Part shown: in pieces, positions 52,801 to 60,747 of the stretch
How the letters are laid out: the number at the start of each line of letters is the position of its first letter
Numbering within the stretch: position 1 is the stretch's first letter
NCBI GenBank assembly: GCA_045637775.1
Contig: JAZUAC010000042.1
Coordinates: 62,001 to 126,000, forward strand
Length of the DNA: 64,000 nt
DNA from: UMGS172 sp045637775
Lineage (GTDB): Bacteria > Bacillota > Clostridia > Oscillospirales > Acutalibacteraceae
Reading direction: 5' to 3'
Position numbers and translations under genes: made by a program
Notes under the pieces: generated by a model
Databases searched by the model: none
What the model was told of the DNA's origin: nothing
The model's input: the letters and a program-made list of their open reading frames with translations, nothing else

Positions 52801-55800
52801 CTACCAGAAGATCGTTTATCAAATCTATAACACTAAGGACTGTTCGTTCTCAGAGGTTTACGTGCTTGATGATAACGGTTATGCCGACGGTGCTTACGAG
52901 GTTTATTATGACGGCAAGGATGCAGTTGTTGTTTATACTCAGGTTAACAAAAAGCTGACATCTGATAATATTGAGGATATGGCAGGGTATGTCGGCTCTA
53001 TGGAGGTCAAAACTGCAGTTTTGAAAAAGGGTGCATTTGTACCTGCCAAGAACTGTCTCACATCGGATAAGTATTATGATATGAACCTTCGTGTGGGCAA
53101 GATAAACGGCAAAATCACTGCTATTTGGGTACAAAATACCGAAAATACCATGTTTGGTACCACCGATACCAACGGTATGTCTGTTTGGTACAGTGCTTAT
53201 GACAACGGTATTTGGAGTAAGCCCCAATGCTTAAACTCGGGAATTAACACTATTACCGATATTGAGATTGGTTCCGACGGTGTTGTGTACATCACCGATA
53301 CCAATAACGATTTGACAACGGTTGGAACTGATAAAATAACAGAAGGCTATGATGACCGTTTGATCACGGTTCTTGATTTGAACGGTAATGTCACTTTTGC
53401 CACTGTTGAAGAGGCTGCTTACCATGATGTTTCGTATTTTGCCGATGAAATAGTGTATTATATTGGCAATAATCTGTACTCGATTGATACCGATTATGAT
53501 ACCGTCAGTGCTTATTTTGAAGAGGCGATAGCTGAGTTGCCTGAGGATTATACCGTTCTTTGCGATTCCTATGGCAACATTAAGGCAATACTGTTTGTTG
53601 ATTCGGTAACCTATGGTGAAGAAAACAAGGCAAACGGTTCTAATGTTTTTGCTATTTTCTGTGACGGTAATAAATGGGGTAAACCTATTCAGTTGACCGA
53701 ATTTGGCGAGGGCTATTATGTATCGGCATTTGATGCAGTTGATTTCGGTAATGAGATGTTGTTGTCGGTTTTGCTGTCGGAGGTTGAGTTTACCGATGAA
53801 GCAAGCTATGAACTTAATAATTATTCGTCGGTCAACCGATTTGATACAATGTGGGTTGAATATCCGACAGATTGTGTATTGGGTGAGATCGAGTTTGATT
53901 ACAAGTCTGTTGTACCTGACAGTGAAACAACACTTATGGTTTCTGTTACCAATAACAGTTATCTTACCTTGAAGAGTGCTCCTGTTGCGGTTTCAAGAAA
54001 TGGCAAGACCGTTTACGATACTGTAATAACAGATTTCTTTGACGGTGACGGAAACATACTTGAAAACGGTTTGCTTTCGGGCGAAACCGGCTATGTTAAG
54101 GTCAAGTTCAATGTCGGTAAAGAGGGTACATCTAAAAATGAACTTTCTTATACCGTTAATTTCAACGGTCAAGCAAAAGATGTGCAGCTTTGGTACAGTG
54201 ACCTTGCTGTTTATGGAAAGCAGATTGTGATTGGCAATACCTATCACGTTGTTGTGCGTGTTACAAATGACGGATATGTTCCTGCTAAGGGTGTAATTAA
54301 AGCTACACTCAACAATGTTGAGTTAGATATTGATCTTGTTACCGATGAACTGAAATTCGGCGAGTCACAATACTTTACCATTCCGCTTGAAAACACTCTT
54401 GTCGGTGATGGAAGTGATTTGGTTATAATCAGTGTTGTTGCAGATATGGTTGATAATGAGTATTTGAAGAGTAATAATGATGCAAAAATCAATATTGCGA
54501 CCGATGAGCTTCTTAATGTATCTGCCGATTCGGCTGATGTATGGCTGTCCGATACTGCTGCAACTATTGACCGTTCAAAGCTTAGTGATAAGACGGTGCT
54601 GTTTGAGGAAAAATATTCACTCGAATCGGTTACCGTTAACGGCGCAAATGTTGGCAATGAGTTGTATTCAATCAGTGGAAACGCCGTCACACTGAAGGCA
54701 GAGGCTATCGCCAACAAGTACGGCAACGGAATCTACACTGTTGAATTTATGTTTACAGACGGTTCTTGCGATTCTCAGGGAAATACCGTTTACAGATATG
54801 CTAAGCTTACCTTGAAGCTAACTCAAACCTTTACAGTTTCCTTTGTTGTTGATGGTGTTGTGATTGAATCTCAAATTCTTGAGGCAGGTGCAGTTCCTTC
54901 TTTCAATGGCGAACCTGTAAAGCAGGGTGATGCACGGTATTCCTATAAATTCGATCATTGGGATAAAGATTTTACACCCGTATATAGCGATGTAACATAC
55001 ACTGCATGGTTTGTGATGTTTACCAACCGCTATACTGTATCGTTTATAGTTGATGGAACGGTCTATTCTGCAGAATATGATTACGGTACTATTCCTGAAT
55101 ATACCGGCAGCGTTGAAAAGCCTGCCGATGACAAGTATAGTTATCGTTTTAATGGTTGGGATAAAGAAATTTCTGCAGTGACCGAGAATGTAACCTATAC
55201 TGCACAGTTTGAGGGTGTTTTGTTGGGTCGCGCTACTGTTACCAATAGCGAGTTCAAAACTGCTTGGGGATGTGAATTCTTTACAACCATTTCGCTTGAA
55301 AATGTCCGCCATATGACCGATACAACCATTACTATTTATTATGACAGAGAACTTGTGGAATTAAGTGCATTCTCTATGCACAGCAATGTTACTTTCGTAC
55401 AAATGGGTGACGGAGCTGTCACATTCCATATTGACGGTCTTAAAGACGGTGTAAATGCCAATGTTGCAAATCTTACCTTTGTAACAAAAAAGGATGCGCC
55501 GTTTGGTAGTTGGAACTTCCTTAAGGCGGTTTCTGAAGAGAATATCACCAATAATTTCAGTGCGTTGACTATTTGCCAAATGGGCGATGTTAACATGGAC
55601 GGTTTTGTTAACACAATTGACGCCGCGATGGTTCAAATGTATACAGTCGGAAAAATCGGACTTACCGATATTCAGAAGATTTATGCAAACGTTAACGGTG
55701 ATTATAATGTGGACGGTACTGTTAAAATCAATAATATCGATGCTGCTATGATTCAACAGTATGCGGTCAAAAAGCTGGAAATGTTGGGTGTTCCAACTGT

Positions 55801-55804
55801 GTGA
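46835..55804 (+). CDS. Giant secreted surface protein (2989 residues) with BspA-type LRRs, InlB-like repeats, cohesin-like domain and dockerin
   Basis: Signal peptide 1-29. About 64-235: GLUG-type region (GHFDGNGHEIINLNI, GFFGFIYGGSVKNLG). About 260-400: parallel beta-helix-like. About 418-610: glycine-rich block with GGNGGNG units. About 780-1330: BspA-type leucine-rich repeats (ITVGANVEKIGDYAFAECKD and many similar). About 1380-1470: carboxypeptidase-regulatory-like. About 1560-1900: beta-rich regions. About 1950-2330: propeller-like repeats (LVYIVYQDD, AVVVYTQV). About 2350-2520: CARDB-like. About 2664-2790: two InlB-like repeats (VSFVVDG..., HWDKDFTP; VSFIVDG..., GWDKEISA). About 2793-2912: cohesin-like. 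From 2915: type I dockerin (GDVNMDGFVNTIDAAMV and NVDGTVKINNIDAAMIQ). It has no sortase motif, so attachment probably goes through the dockerin. Role in adhesion is inferred. Confidence 0.85.
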   Translation: MKKKAILRIISSCLSIMMLFTMLPLNAIALDNGSIAVPNGNTDLTPEPTVIGDLGESEKETLEYDVWDGTVATGLVGKGNEDDPYLISNGAELMYIAYSVNSENGYRDFEDKYFELANNIDMDMFGSNSDKTWIPIGVFHMFKGHFDGNGHEIINLNIQFNGEYKGSYTAYIGFFGFIYGGSVKNLGIRNYKIDQNYDRDTEIGAIAARIGGEAFVENCYAVGEIGATFKDSNPVTRGSGTTHKYTSVPDTLSNKNNAPSDNPPVRGEGVIIDLTNASSVVNKTMTIGGDVSAVRIIGRPGITYTGFNIVVSSHEYFSLLIELDNAIIKGNSANGTIYCDNGRDIFISSIGGTSKIIAADGASAVNVKNSDVTILGTADLEIIGGRGLDGTALGQSGKSGNSAIICQQMNIDIDGSFTAQGGNGGNGAQGLQGETGRTNYTFYWVEDVHSFFGHIQTIHRYNQAFKGGIGEIGGNGGIGGLPISCTDMSAKNGTIKLVFGDGGNGGKGGTGGTGGAGANYSGEKTGFSFLKCYDPGQGGDAGDGGVGGYGGVSVTAQYIIDYDNITVVGGKNGSGGAPGDAGTPGKGGLGGKTTGPANEHSADDASPGGPGNVGVYGTVPTVPLRSITYTQDLSKIVDANLTRASLKVGGLVCAIQNGYWEDEVASYVKNSASVVNDLSADGAINLKYNYNTVRLGQFAQSNSGEVINSIVTYYDNGVLKRYDNSTWFSHENHGYDFSKYPIGLLNDSTDEIGLVYNNDGISTENTYMQSCAVIDYIGETEDVVIPNYVFGGRFINSVTAIRGREYTSEKDPKLKHYGAFEGSEYAEKITVGANVEKIGDYAFAECKDLETVVLGDKVSLIGCKLFYNCNDLESITIGASLTKIPELENGETLFGIDKSNSNLREYIVSDGNAKFSSENGILYENFKVLDDNLKVAVIDVPRRAEFTNSTYSPSSYIVRIYPYAFSFNTNLEKVHLDYIREVGTGAFSYCSALKEVVFGELTETDETITILDVEYPKATEKYSTFVGTSAFENCSNLQKVNLDSSALTKIGSKAFYNCATAENAQPMSISLGKYISMLSATEDELKNNVQYTTEELLSRSFASAFKEAKVREFVVHENNATFKSINGVLFYRSDEKVEGSDKKVLWLAAYPRNAVAENYSLINETDNKYVVIYVSPEAFSGAVNLKTLTVGNGVTQIGREAFTNLTSLHTLNIGKDVIVLGGDNTVENLFDGCGALQKICVDAENTKFSDVDGVLFDKTQEMLIKYPEAKPGREYTTPYSVTVINDKAFMGNNLLSQITISNKIESVGDYAFYNCPNLSFIYFEKGDAPFDTAKEIKSSNAFYTTNSRVVVAFGDSVENEKWKLLSTDEANETYYSEIATTDGKHPRMFRVSEYTARPTNVGNNGYYAVVVLDKNGDRLNNINVAIGEEQRINTINGISMFYNLPFDQSYFLKVFDNQGEYFPFENAEFYLDKETCITYITLSKVPTVSGVNVDYNVDAADKIKEILTDEAEALIVGDGHKVVDINSETAKINTCFTNSFNVRVNCGMDLGVTIKGFHVIQNGKTVKAVEDANILASMVTYKSDGGKRFAEVYFNLETKNLELEQDVYIVVDFSDESTVKTKLNIHIFELNFYNVDLLWFKNGLNLEISDELRNVLKGFGQELTIVPKPDGPIEIGVKVEPDSFKVALSYGDEIGKKDEEEKKKTLSDQWAEFRDAFKYNKKNPVRASEKLNEGKPQFSIEGFVDFKYKGLDENGIKDYQVDAGISGSISFEYNFGTTVTFVVVPVRIECKAAAGGELSYTLTFDREAEQFISDNWAFELKGELNVSAGVGCKLVSIGVYGSAEMVFALNILPEFNIEKWTLTGDVGAYFKYNGLFIKYKATWSLLKGLGIDATWVIYENGDWWFESNGQVAAVSEVSLASAMFDESAYEIAPSAFDPEVMTFSLRGIEEEEENAYSGIDPKMIRVGDLVYIVYQDDLNGYSDKYDEYNYQKIVYQIYNTKDCSFSEVYVLDDNGYADGAYEVYYDGKDAVVVYTQVNKKLTSDNIEDMAGYVGSMEVKTAVLKKGAFVPAKNCLTSDKYYDMNLRVGKINGKITAIWVQNTENTMFGTTDTNGMSVWYSAYDNGIWSKPQCLNSGINTITDIEIGSDGVVYITDTNNDLTTVGTDKITEGYDDRLITVLDLNGNVTFATVEEAAYHDVSYFADEIVYYIGNNLYSIDTDYDTVSAYFEEAIAELPEDYTVLCDSYGNIKAILFVDSVTYGEENKANGSNVFAIFCDGNKWGKPIQLTEFGEGYYVSAFDAVDFGNEMLLSVLLSEVEFTDEASYELNNYSSVNRFDTMWVEYPTDCVLGEIEFDYKSVVPDSETTLMVSVTNNSYLTLKSAPVAVSRNGKTVYDTVITDFFDGDGNILENGLLSGETGYVKVKFNVGKEGTSKNELSYTVNFNGQAKDVQLWYSDLAVYGKQIVIGNTYHVVVRVTNDGYVPAKGVIKATLNNVELDIDLVTDELKFGESQYFTIPLENTLVGDGSDLVIISVVADMVDNEYLKSNNDAKINIATDELLNVSADSADVWLSDTAATIDRSKLSDKTVLFEEKYSLESVTVNGANVGNELYSISGNAVTLKAEAIANKYGNGIYTVEFMFTDGSCDSQGNTVYRYAKLTLKLTQTFTVSFVVDGVVIESQILEAGAVPSFNGEPVKQGDARYSYKFDHWDKDFTPVYSDVTYTAWFVMFTNRYTVSFIVDGTVYSAEYDYGTIPEYTGSVEKPADDKYSYRFNGWDKEISAVTENVTYTAQFEGVLLGRATVTNSEFKTAWGCEFFTTISLENVRHMTDTTITIYYDRELVELSAFSMHSNVTFVQMGDGAVTFHIDGLKDGVNANVANLTFVTKKDAPFGSWNFLKAVSEENITNNFSALTICQMGDVNMDGFVNTIDAAMVQMYTVGKIGLTDIQKIYANVNGDYNVDGTVKINNIDAAMIQQYAVKKLEMLGVPTV

Positions 55805-55828
55805 AACCGGTTATCTCAATAATATTGC

Positions 55829-55866
55829 AAAAAGTGGCGGCGTTTTAAACGTCGCCACTTTTGTTG
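55829..55866 (+). terminator. Intrinsic terminator of the giant surface protein gene
   Basis: AAAAGTGGCGGCGTTT pairs with AAACGTCGCCACTTTT (one G-T pair), followed by TTG-TTGTGG. Confidence 0.88.
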
Positions 55867-55887
55867 TGGCTTTCAAGTGTGGAAATA

Positions 55888-55912
55888 AACCTCCGGTTCT
55901 GCCGGGGGCTTG
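55888..55912. repeat. Small palindrome, possible Clostridia intergenic repeat
   Basis: AACCTCCGG and CCGGGGGCTT around TTCTG form a hairpin like the AACCTCCGG-type palindromes common between genes in gut Clostridia. One copy only here. Confidence 0.3.
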
Positions 55913-55972
55913 ATTTATGTGTCGGGTTAGTAATTTTTGAGCTGTGCTCAGTTATGTTTTGTGTTAAAAACA

Positions 55973-56001
55973 TTGCAAATCAATTGCGGGCATGGTACAA
56001 T
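55973..56001 (+). promoter_or_regulatory. Sigma-A promoter of the MacB-like ABC transporter
   Basis: TTGCAA (55973-55978) and TACAAT (55996-56001), spacer 17 bases, 77 bases before the ATG. Confidence 0.6.
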
Positions 56002-56078
56002 AAATTTGTTATATAGATTATATCGATTTCAAGCATGGTTGTTTATATATTCTGTAATTTCTTTGCTTTGAGGGGAAT

Positions 56079-58577
56079 ATGTTAAAAATAAATTCGTTAT
56101 GTAAGACATATAGATCAAGAAATAATAAATCTGATCGGGCTTTGAACAATGTTGATTTAACTTTGCCTGATAACGGATTGATTTTCCTTTTGGGCAAAAA
56201 CGGTAGTGGTAAATCAACATTTCTTAATCTTTTGGGTGGGTTGGACAGTGCAACCTCGGGTAAGATAGTTGTTGACGGTCATGATTTGTCTCAATTTAAT
56301 AAATCACAATTGTCGGATTACAGAAATACTTATGTCGGTTTTATCTTTCAGGATTATTGTTTGATCGATGAACTTACGGTTTATGATAATGTTTCGATTG
56401 CCTTGGAATTTAAAGGCGTGATTGACAGTAACGATGTTAATGAAGCATTAAAAACCGTTGGGCTTGACGGATATGCCAACAAATACCCGTCAGAACTTTC
56501 GGGTGGTGAGCGTCAACGTGTCGCAATTGCCAGAGCAATTATAAAAAAACCACGTATCATTTTGGCCGATGAACCAACAGGGAATCTTGATGCCGATGCT
56601 ACCGAGGATGTATTTAACCTGCTTAAGTCTCTTTCAAAAGACAGTTTGGTTTTTATTGTTTCGCACGATAAGGATTCGGCTCATAAATATGCCGACCGCA
56701 TAATTATGCTTGAAAACGGTGAGATAGTTGCCGATGAGAACAACAGTGCGGATGATAAAGTGATCTTGGTTAGTGATAAAAAGAATAACGGAAAAGTCAG
56801 TGAAAAGTTCAATCGTCTTTTTGTAAATAAGATTGGATGGCTGTTTCTCAAGCGCAAATTCCCTAAAATAGCATTATATTCTTTTATGGTTGCAATTATT
56901 ATGACCGTTATGGTTCTTGCACAAACCATAACTCGATTTGACTCAGCCGAAGTTATGAAGAATGAGTTTAAAGGTTCAAGGTCTGATTCCATTTTTTTGA
57001 CCAAGACGCTTGATTATACACAAAAAACAAGCCTTGGCAAACTGAATAAGGTTGTAAACAGCTTCCCAAAAATCGATGAGTCGGATATTGAGGCATTTCG
57101 AAAAGCAGGTTATAAGGGAAGTATCTACAATGTTCTTAAATGCAATCTGAATATTGGTCAAAGCCGCGTTTCAACGGGAATGGCAACAAATGTTTTTGAT
57201 GAATCACTGTATGTTTTAGAGCCACTTGGTATAATGGTGGTTGACGAAAAGTTTTTGACCGAGAAATATGGTGGGTTGGAATATCTTGCAAAGGCCGATG
57301 AATTTCATCCTACAGGTGTTATCATAACCGATTACCTTGCCGACATTATGCTAAAAAGCGAACAGCTCCAAAATATAAACGATTATAATAGCCTTATTGG
57401 TGAATACCGTTGGGGAAATGACGAAGCTTCCCGATGTGTTTTACGCGGGTATATCAACGCAGTTATTAACACGGGATACAAAGATAAGTACAAGAGTATA
57501 TTAGATAAGGTTGAAAAATACGGTTCTGACTACATTGAAAAGGCATTAAAAGATAATGATTTTGTGAACCTTGTGGATGATATCCATACAAAATACGGCT
57601 TTTGCTATTCGTTAAACCCTAACTTTGAACAGGATGCCGTGAATAATCCTTCTTGGGATATGGTATGGCATTATGCATTGAAGTTTGGTAACGGCAGTTT
57701 GTTTACAACTGATATTCCACAGGTGCGAAAAGCCAAAAATTACGGAATAGAATTAGGCAAAAATGAAGTGCTTATGGAAATGACGGCGTATAACAATACC
57801 TTTGGGACTCAATATACTGAGGCGACAATTGAAAGTTTTACACCGCATACCGAAACTTTAAGCCATTATTTGTATTCTGAGTTAGGTGAAGATGATGCGT
57901 TGTTTACCCAAGATGTAAGCATCGTAGGTCTGTTTGTTGTTGGTCAAAACAATAAGTCGGGAACATTCATAGCAGGCGAGAGTATATATAATTTGTTTGC
58001 CGAAAATCATATATACACAACAGGTCTTTATTTTGGTGAGAGTGATAACAAAATAAGTGTTATCGATACTGCGGCTGAAAAGGGATTTAATAATAATCTG
58101 ATTGTGGGCGAGAGCTTGCGCACAATGACAAAGGTTGTGGAAATCTTTGTTCCGATTTTCCGAATGATAGCTGTTATACTGTGCAGTGCGATTGTGCTTA
58201 TTCTTATAAATTTCTCCTCGAAAATGATAAACGATAAAATTAAGGAAATAGGTATTCTGAAAGCAATCGGAGCCAAAAATCGCACAATAGGTTCAATTTT
58301 TGGTGTGCAGATACTTTTAATTTCACTGCTTACTTGCATACTGTCGATTGCAGGATATTTCCTTTTTGTAAACCAAACAAATGATTTGTTGTTAAATTCA
58401 CTTCAAACTTTTGCTACGGAAAAAATGATACCCGACCTTACATTTCTTACTTTCAGGGTCGATATTGTTGTCCAAAATTGTGTTTTGGTATTGGTTCTCG
58501 CTGCAATATCATACATTGTTCCTATGATAAAAATATGCAAACTTGAGCCGGTTAAAATAATAAGAAGTGAGGATTAG
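56079..58577 (+). CDS. MacB-like ABC transporter, ATPase fused to FtsX-type permease
   Basis: An 832-residue protein. Residues 1-225 are a LolD/MacB-type ATPase: GKNGSGKSTFLNLLGG, LSGGERQRVAIARAI, ILADEPTGNLD and the switch His in FIVSHDKDS. A membrane helix at about 266-288 is followed by a large extracytoplasmic domain (about 290-680) and three C-terminal helices of the FtsX type (AVILCSAIVLILINFSSK, then KEIGILKAIGAKN between helices). Such transporters drive peptide export, lipoprotein release or antimicrobial resistance; the substrate is unknown. ATG 56079 follows TGAGGGG. Monocistronic. Confidence 0.92.
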   Translation: MLKINSLCKTYRSRNNKSDRALNNVDLTLPDNGLIFLLGKNGSGKSTFLNLLGGLDSATSGKIVVDGHDLSQFNKSQLSDYRNTYVGFIFQDYCLIDELTVYDNVSIALEFKGVIDSNDVNEALKTVGLDGYANKYPSELSGGERQRVAIARAIIKKPRIILADEPTGNLDADATEDVFNLLKSLSKDSLVFIVSHDKDSAHKYADRIIMLENGEIVADENNSADDKVILVSDKKNNGKVSEKFNRLFVNKIGWLFLKRKFPKIALYSFMVAIIMTVMVLAQTITRFDSAEVMKNEFKGSRSDSIFLTKTLDYTQKTSLGKLNKVVNSFPKIDESDIEAFRKAGYKGSIYNVLKCNLNIGQSRVSTGMATNVFDESLYVLEPLGIMVVDEKFLTEKYGGLEYLAKADEFHPTGVIITDYLADIMLKSEQLQNINDYNSLIGEYRWGNDEASRCVLRGYINAVINTGYKDKYKSILDKVEKYGSDYIEKALKDNDFVNLVDDIHTKYGFCYSLNPNFEQDAVNNPSWDMVWHYALKFGNGSLFTTDIPQVRKAKNYGIELGKNEVLMEMTAYNNTFGTQYTEATIESFTPHTETLSHYLYSELGEDDALFTQDVSIVGLFVVGQNNKSGTFIAGESIYNLFAENHIYTTGLYFGESDNKISVIDTAAEKGFNNNLIVGESLRTMTKVVEIFVPIFRMIAVILCSAIVLILINFSSKMINDKIKEIGILKAIGAKNRTIGSIFGVQILLISLLTCILSIAGYFLFVNQTNDLLLNSLQTFATEKMIPDLTFLTFRVDIVVQNCVLVLVLAAISYIVPMIKICKLEPVKIIRSED

Positions 58578-58633
58578 TCAAAATATGAACTAAAGGCAGA
58601 AGGAAAATACATTCTAAAGCTTCATATTGAATA

Positions 58634-58672
58634 AAAAAGAGAGTTCGCGGTTTTACCGTAAACTCTCTTTTA
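58634..58672 (+). terminator. Intrinsic terminator of the MacB-like gene
   Basis: AAAAGAGAGTT and AACTCTCTTTT flank an inner GGT/ACC pairing. Near-perfect stem, A/T ends on both sides. Confidence 0.88.
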
Positions 58673-58724
58673 TGTTGCGTTCATTGTCTGTTTTCTTAGG
58701 GTTCAAGTTCTTTGTCTCTAAAAC

Positions 58725-58767
58725 AAAAAAATAAAACAGACACACCATAAAGATATGTCTGTTTTAT
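58725..58767 (-). terminator. Intrinsic terminator of tRNA-Leu copy 2
   Basis: On the minus strand, the same hairpin as after copy 1 with one C-to-T change that keeps pairing as a G-T wobble, followed by TTTTTTTG. Confidence 0.92.
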
Positions 58768-58851
58768 TGGTGCGAGTGACGGGACTTGAACCCGTACGTC
58801 GTGGACACACGCCCCTCAAACGTGCCTGTCTGCCAGTTCCAGCACACTCGC
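58768..58851 (-). tRNA. tRNA-Leu (anticodon GAG), copy 2
   Basis: Same 84-base class II tRNA as copy 1, encoded CCA, anticodon GAG, one base different in the D region. It has its own consensus promoter on the minus strand and is the last gene before the TetR-ABC operon, whose permease gene ends 73 bases upstream. Confidence 0.97.
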
Positions 58852-58863
58852 GTCGACCTGAAT

Positions 58864-58892
58864 ATATTACCACATAAGTTTTGGTTTGTCAA
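58864..58892 (-). promoter_or_regulatory. Sigma-A promoter of tRNA-Leu copy 2
   Basis: On the minus strand TTGACA (58892-58887) and TAATAT (58869-58864) with a 17-base spacer. Confidence 0.82.
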
Positions 58893-58924
58893 CAGTAATT
58901 TTTCAAAATCGTCAAATAATTTTT

Positions 58925-59839
58925 TTATTTTATAATTTTCTTTTTGGAACGTGATAAGTGAATCAGTACATAAACGCCCAAAAGCAACACACACGAACCG
59001 CCAAGCACTGCGTACATAACGGGAGCATCTACCTTATGGCCGAAAAAGTTCACATTGAAATCCACTGTAGCTTTTATACCATCAATGACATCTTCAGGAA
59101 CACCGATTGACAACAACTCTCGGAACGCACCGCCCATTGCATGGGTTCGAAGCAAGGATGTTCCGTGAGTGCCGGGCAAAAATACGATTATCTTTTGCAA
59201 GATTTCCGGGAACTGTGATATCGGCATATATGCGCCGCAGATGAATCCGTAGCTTGAGCTGACAATGGAGCCAACCGCCGAAATTTGTCCTTGCGATGTC
59301 AAAAATATATTAATAATACTTGAAAGTGCAGTGCCTGACATTATAAGCAGGAAAACATCAAGCAGTAGCAGTGCAATATCTGTAAACGATAAATACCAAC
59401 CAATAAATGCGAGATAAATCATGCAGACTGCTGTTGCGGTGAAGCATATAATAAGCGTTGAAAATGCGGTGGAAATATAGTATGCTAAAGCCTTGGTTGA
59501 AGATTTTACAGGTGTGATGTTAAGGTCGTTTGCTGCACCGTTTACCTTATCGTTTACCATAAGCATATTAGAGCAGAATGCAACGGTTACGCAACAAACA
59601 CCAAGCAGGGAAGACATGAGCTGACCGCCGACTAAGGCATCGATCAGTTTGTCGGGGATTTTAATTTCAAGTCCAATTTGCTCAAATGCCATTAAAAACG
59701 AGTCGCGATAGACATTGCCCAAAAATGTGATATACAGCACGAGCAGTATCATTGGTGTGATAAGCGATGTGAAAAACAATCCTTTATCCTTGAAAAAGAG
59801 TTTTGTATTGCGCTTTATAAGTGCTTTGAGCTCGGTCAT
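58925..59839 (-). CDS. ABC-2 type permease
   Basis: A 304-residue integral membrane protein with six hydrophobic segments (about 22-42, 58-84, 105-135, 140-160, 170-195, 265-290). The N-terminal KRNTKLFFKDKGLFFTSLIT and the conserved block near 205-225 (ICGAYMPISQFPEILQ) are typical of ABC2_membrane drug exporters. ATG 59839 overlaps the ATPase stop by 4 bases (ATGA), so translation is coupled. Partner of the ATPase at 59836-60747; the substrate is unknown, with drugs or peptides likely. Confidence 0.92.
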   Translation of the reverse strand: MTELKALIKRNTKLFFKDKGLFFTSLITPMILLVLYITFLGNVYRDSFLMAFEQIGLEIKIPDKLIDALVGGQLMSSLLGVCCVTVAFCSNMLMVNDKVNGAANDLNITPVKSSTKALAYYISTAFSTLIICFTATAVCMIYLAFIGWYLSFTDIALLLLDVFLLIMSGTALSSIINIFLTSQGQISAVGSIVSSSYGFICGAYMPISQFPEILQKIIVFLPGTHGTSLLRTHAMGGAFRELLSIGVPEDVIDGIKATVDFNVNFFGHKVDAPVMYAVLGGSCVLLLGVYVLIHLSRSKKKIIK

Positions 59840-60747
59840 GCGTTATCACCTCCGGTGAGAGCTTTGCCTGTTGCGGCTAGAAAAACATCATCCATTTTAC
59901 CCTTGATTATTTCATAATCGCAGAATAGTTCGGGATATTGGATTATAAGCTGGGTTGCGACACTTGTGTCGGGTACAAAAATACGCACAGCATCCCTCAA
60001 AACTTCATATTTCACATTTAAATTTTTTATATCGGCTTCGGTCACATTGTAAAGCGTGATATAGTCTTCCGTGTATGTGTTTTTGAGTTGAAGGGGAGTG
60101 CCTTCAGCGGCTATTTTACCGCTATCAAGTATCACAACATAGTCGGCGTCAGAAGCCTCTTCCATATAATGTGTTGTAAGGAAAACCGTCATATCGGTGT
60201 CGCGGCGAAGTCTGCCCAAAACGTTCCATATCATGCGACGGGTCTGCGGGTCAAGTCCCGTTGTAGGCTGGTCGAGAATAAGAATTTTTGGGGAGTGAAG
60301 CAGGGCTCGTGCTATGTCGATTTTCCTGCGCTGACCTCCCGAAAGCTTGCCGACGGGTCTTTTTAGAATATCCTTAAAGTCCAGCATCTCACAAAGCTCA
60401 TTTAAGCGTGCTTTAAAGACCTCCTTGTCCATTCCGTAAAGAGCGGCTTTTATCTCGAGGTTGTCATACACTGTCAGTGCCTTGTCAAGCACTGAGTTTT
60501 GAAAAACGACGCCCAAATCACGCTTAATTGTATCTAGACTTTGGTCAAGGTCACATCCGTTAACTCTAACGGTGCCTGAATCCTTTTCGAGTTGACCGCA
60601 GATTATGGAAATTGTGGTGCTTTTTCCCGCACCATTGATGCCTAAAAATGCGAAAAGCTCACCTTTGCGAACCGAAAGGTTTAAATTATCAACAGCGACA
60701 ACATTCTTAAATCGTTTGGTCAATCCGTTTATTTTAATAACATCCAT
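59836..60747 (-). CDS. ABC-2 transporter ATPase (DrrA-like)
   Basis: A 303-residue ATPase. Walker A GINGAGKSTTISII, signature LSGGQRRKIDIARAL, Walker B ILILDQPTTGLD and the switch His in FLTTHYMEEA are visible. Note Gln in place of the usual catalytic Glu directly after Walker B (LDQPTTGLD rather than LDEPTTGLD). The C-terminal 70 residues are a family-specific extension. It starts 1 base into the tetR stop (TAATG) and overlaps the permease gene by 4 bases, so the three genes form one tight operon. Confidence 0.92.
   Translation of the reverse strand: MDVIKINGLTKRFKNVVAVDNLNLSVRKGELFAFLGINGAGKSTTISIICGQLEKDSGTVRVNGCDLDQSLDTIKRDLGVVFQNSVLDKALTVYDNLEIKAALYGMDKEVFKARLNELCEMLDFKDILKRPVGKLSGGQRRKIDIARALLHSPKILILDQPTTGLDPQTRRMIWNVLGRLRRDTDMTVFLTTHYMEEASDADYVVILDSGKIAAEGTPLQLKNTYTEDYITLYNVTEADIKNLNVKYEVLRDAVRIFVPDTSVATQLIIQYPELFCDYEIIKGKMDDVFLAATGKALTGGDNA

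Larger units (their letters stand above)
58725..58851. repeat. Inverted repeat, right copy (tRNA-Leu plus terminator)
   Basis: Reverse-oriented counterpart of 45478-45604, covering the whole tRNA and its terminator with two differences. It ends abruptly at the tRNA 5' end; beyond it the promoter sequences diverge. Confidence 0.9.

Noticed and set aside
45478..58851. Integrated mobile element between the tRNA copies
   Set aside because: No integrase, transposase, relaxase or phage gene is present, and the repeats are full tRNAs in inverted rather than direct orientation, unlike att sites.
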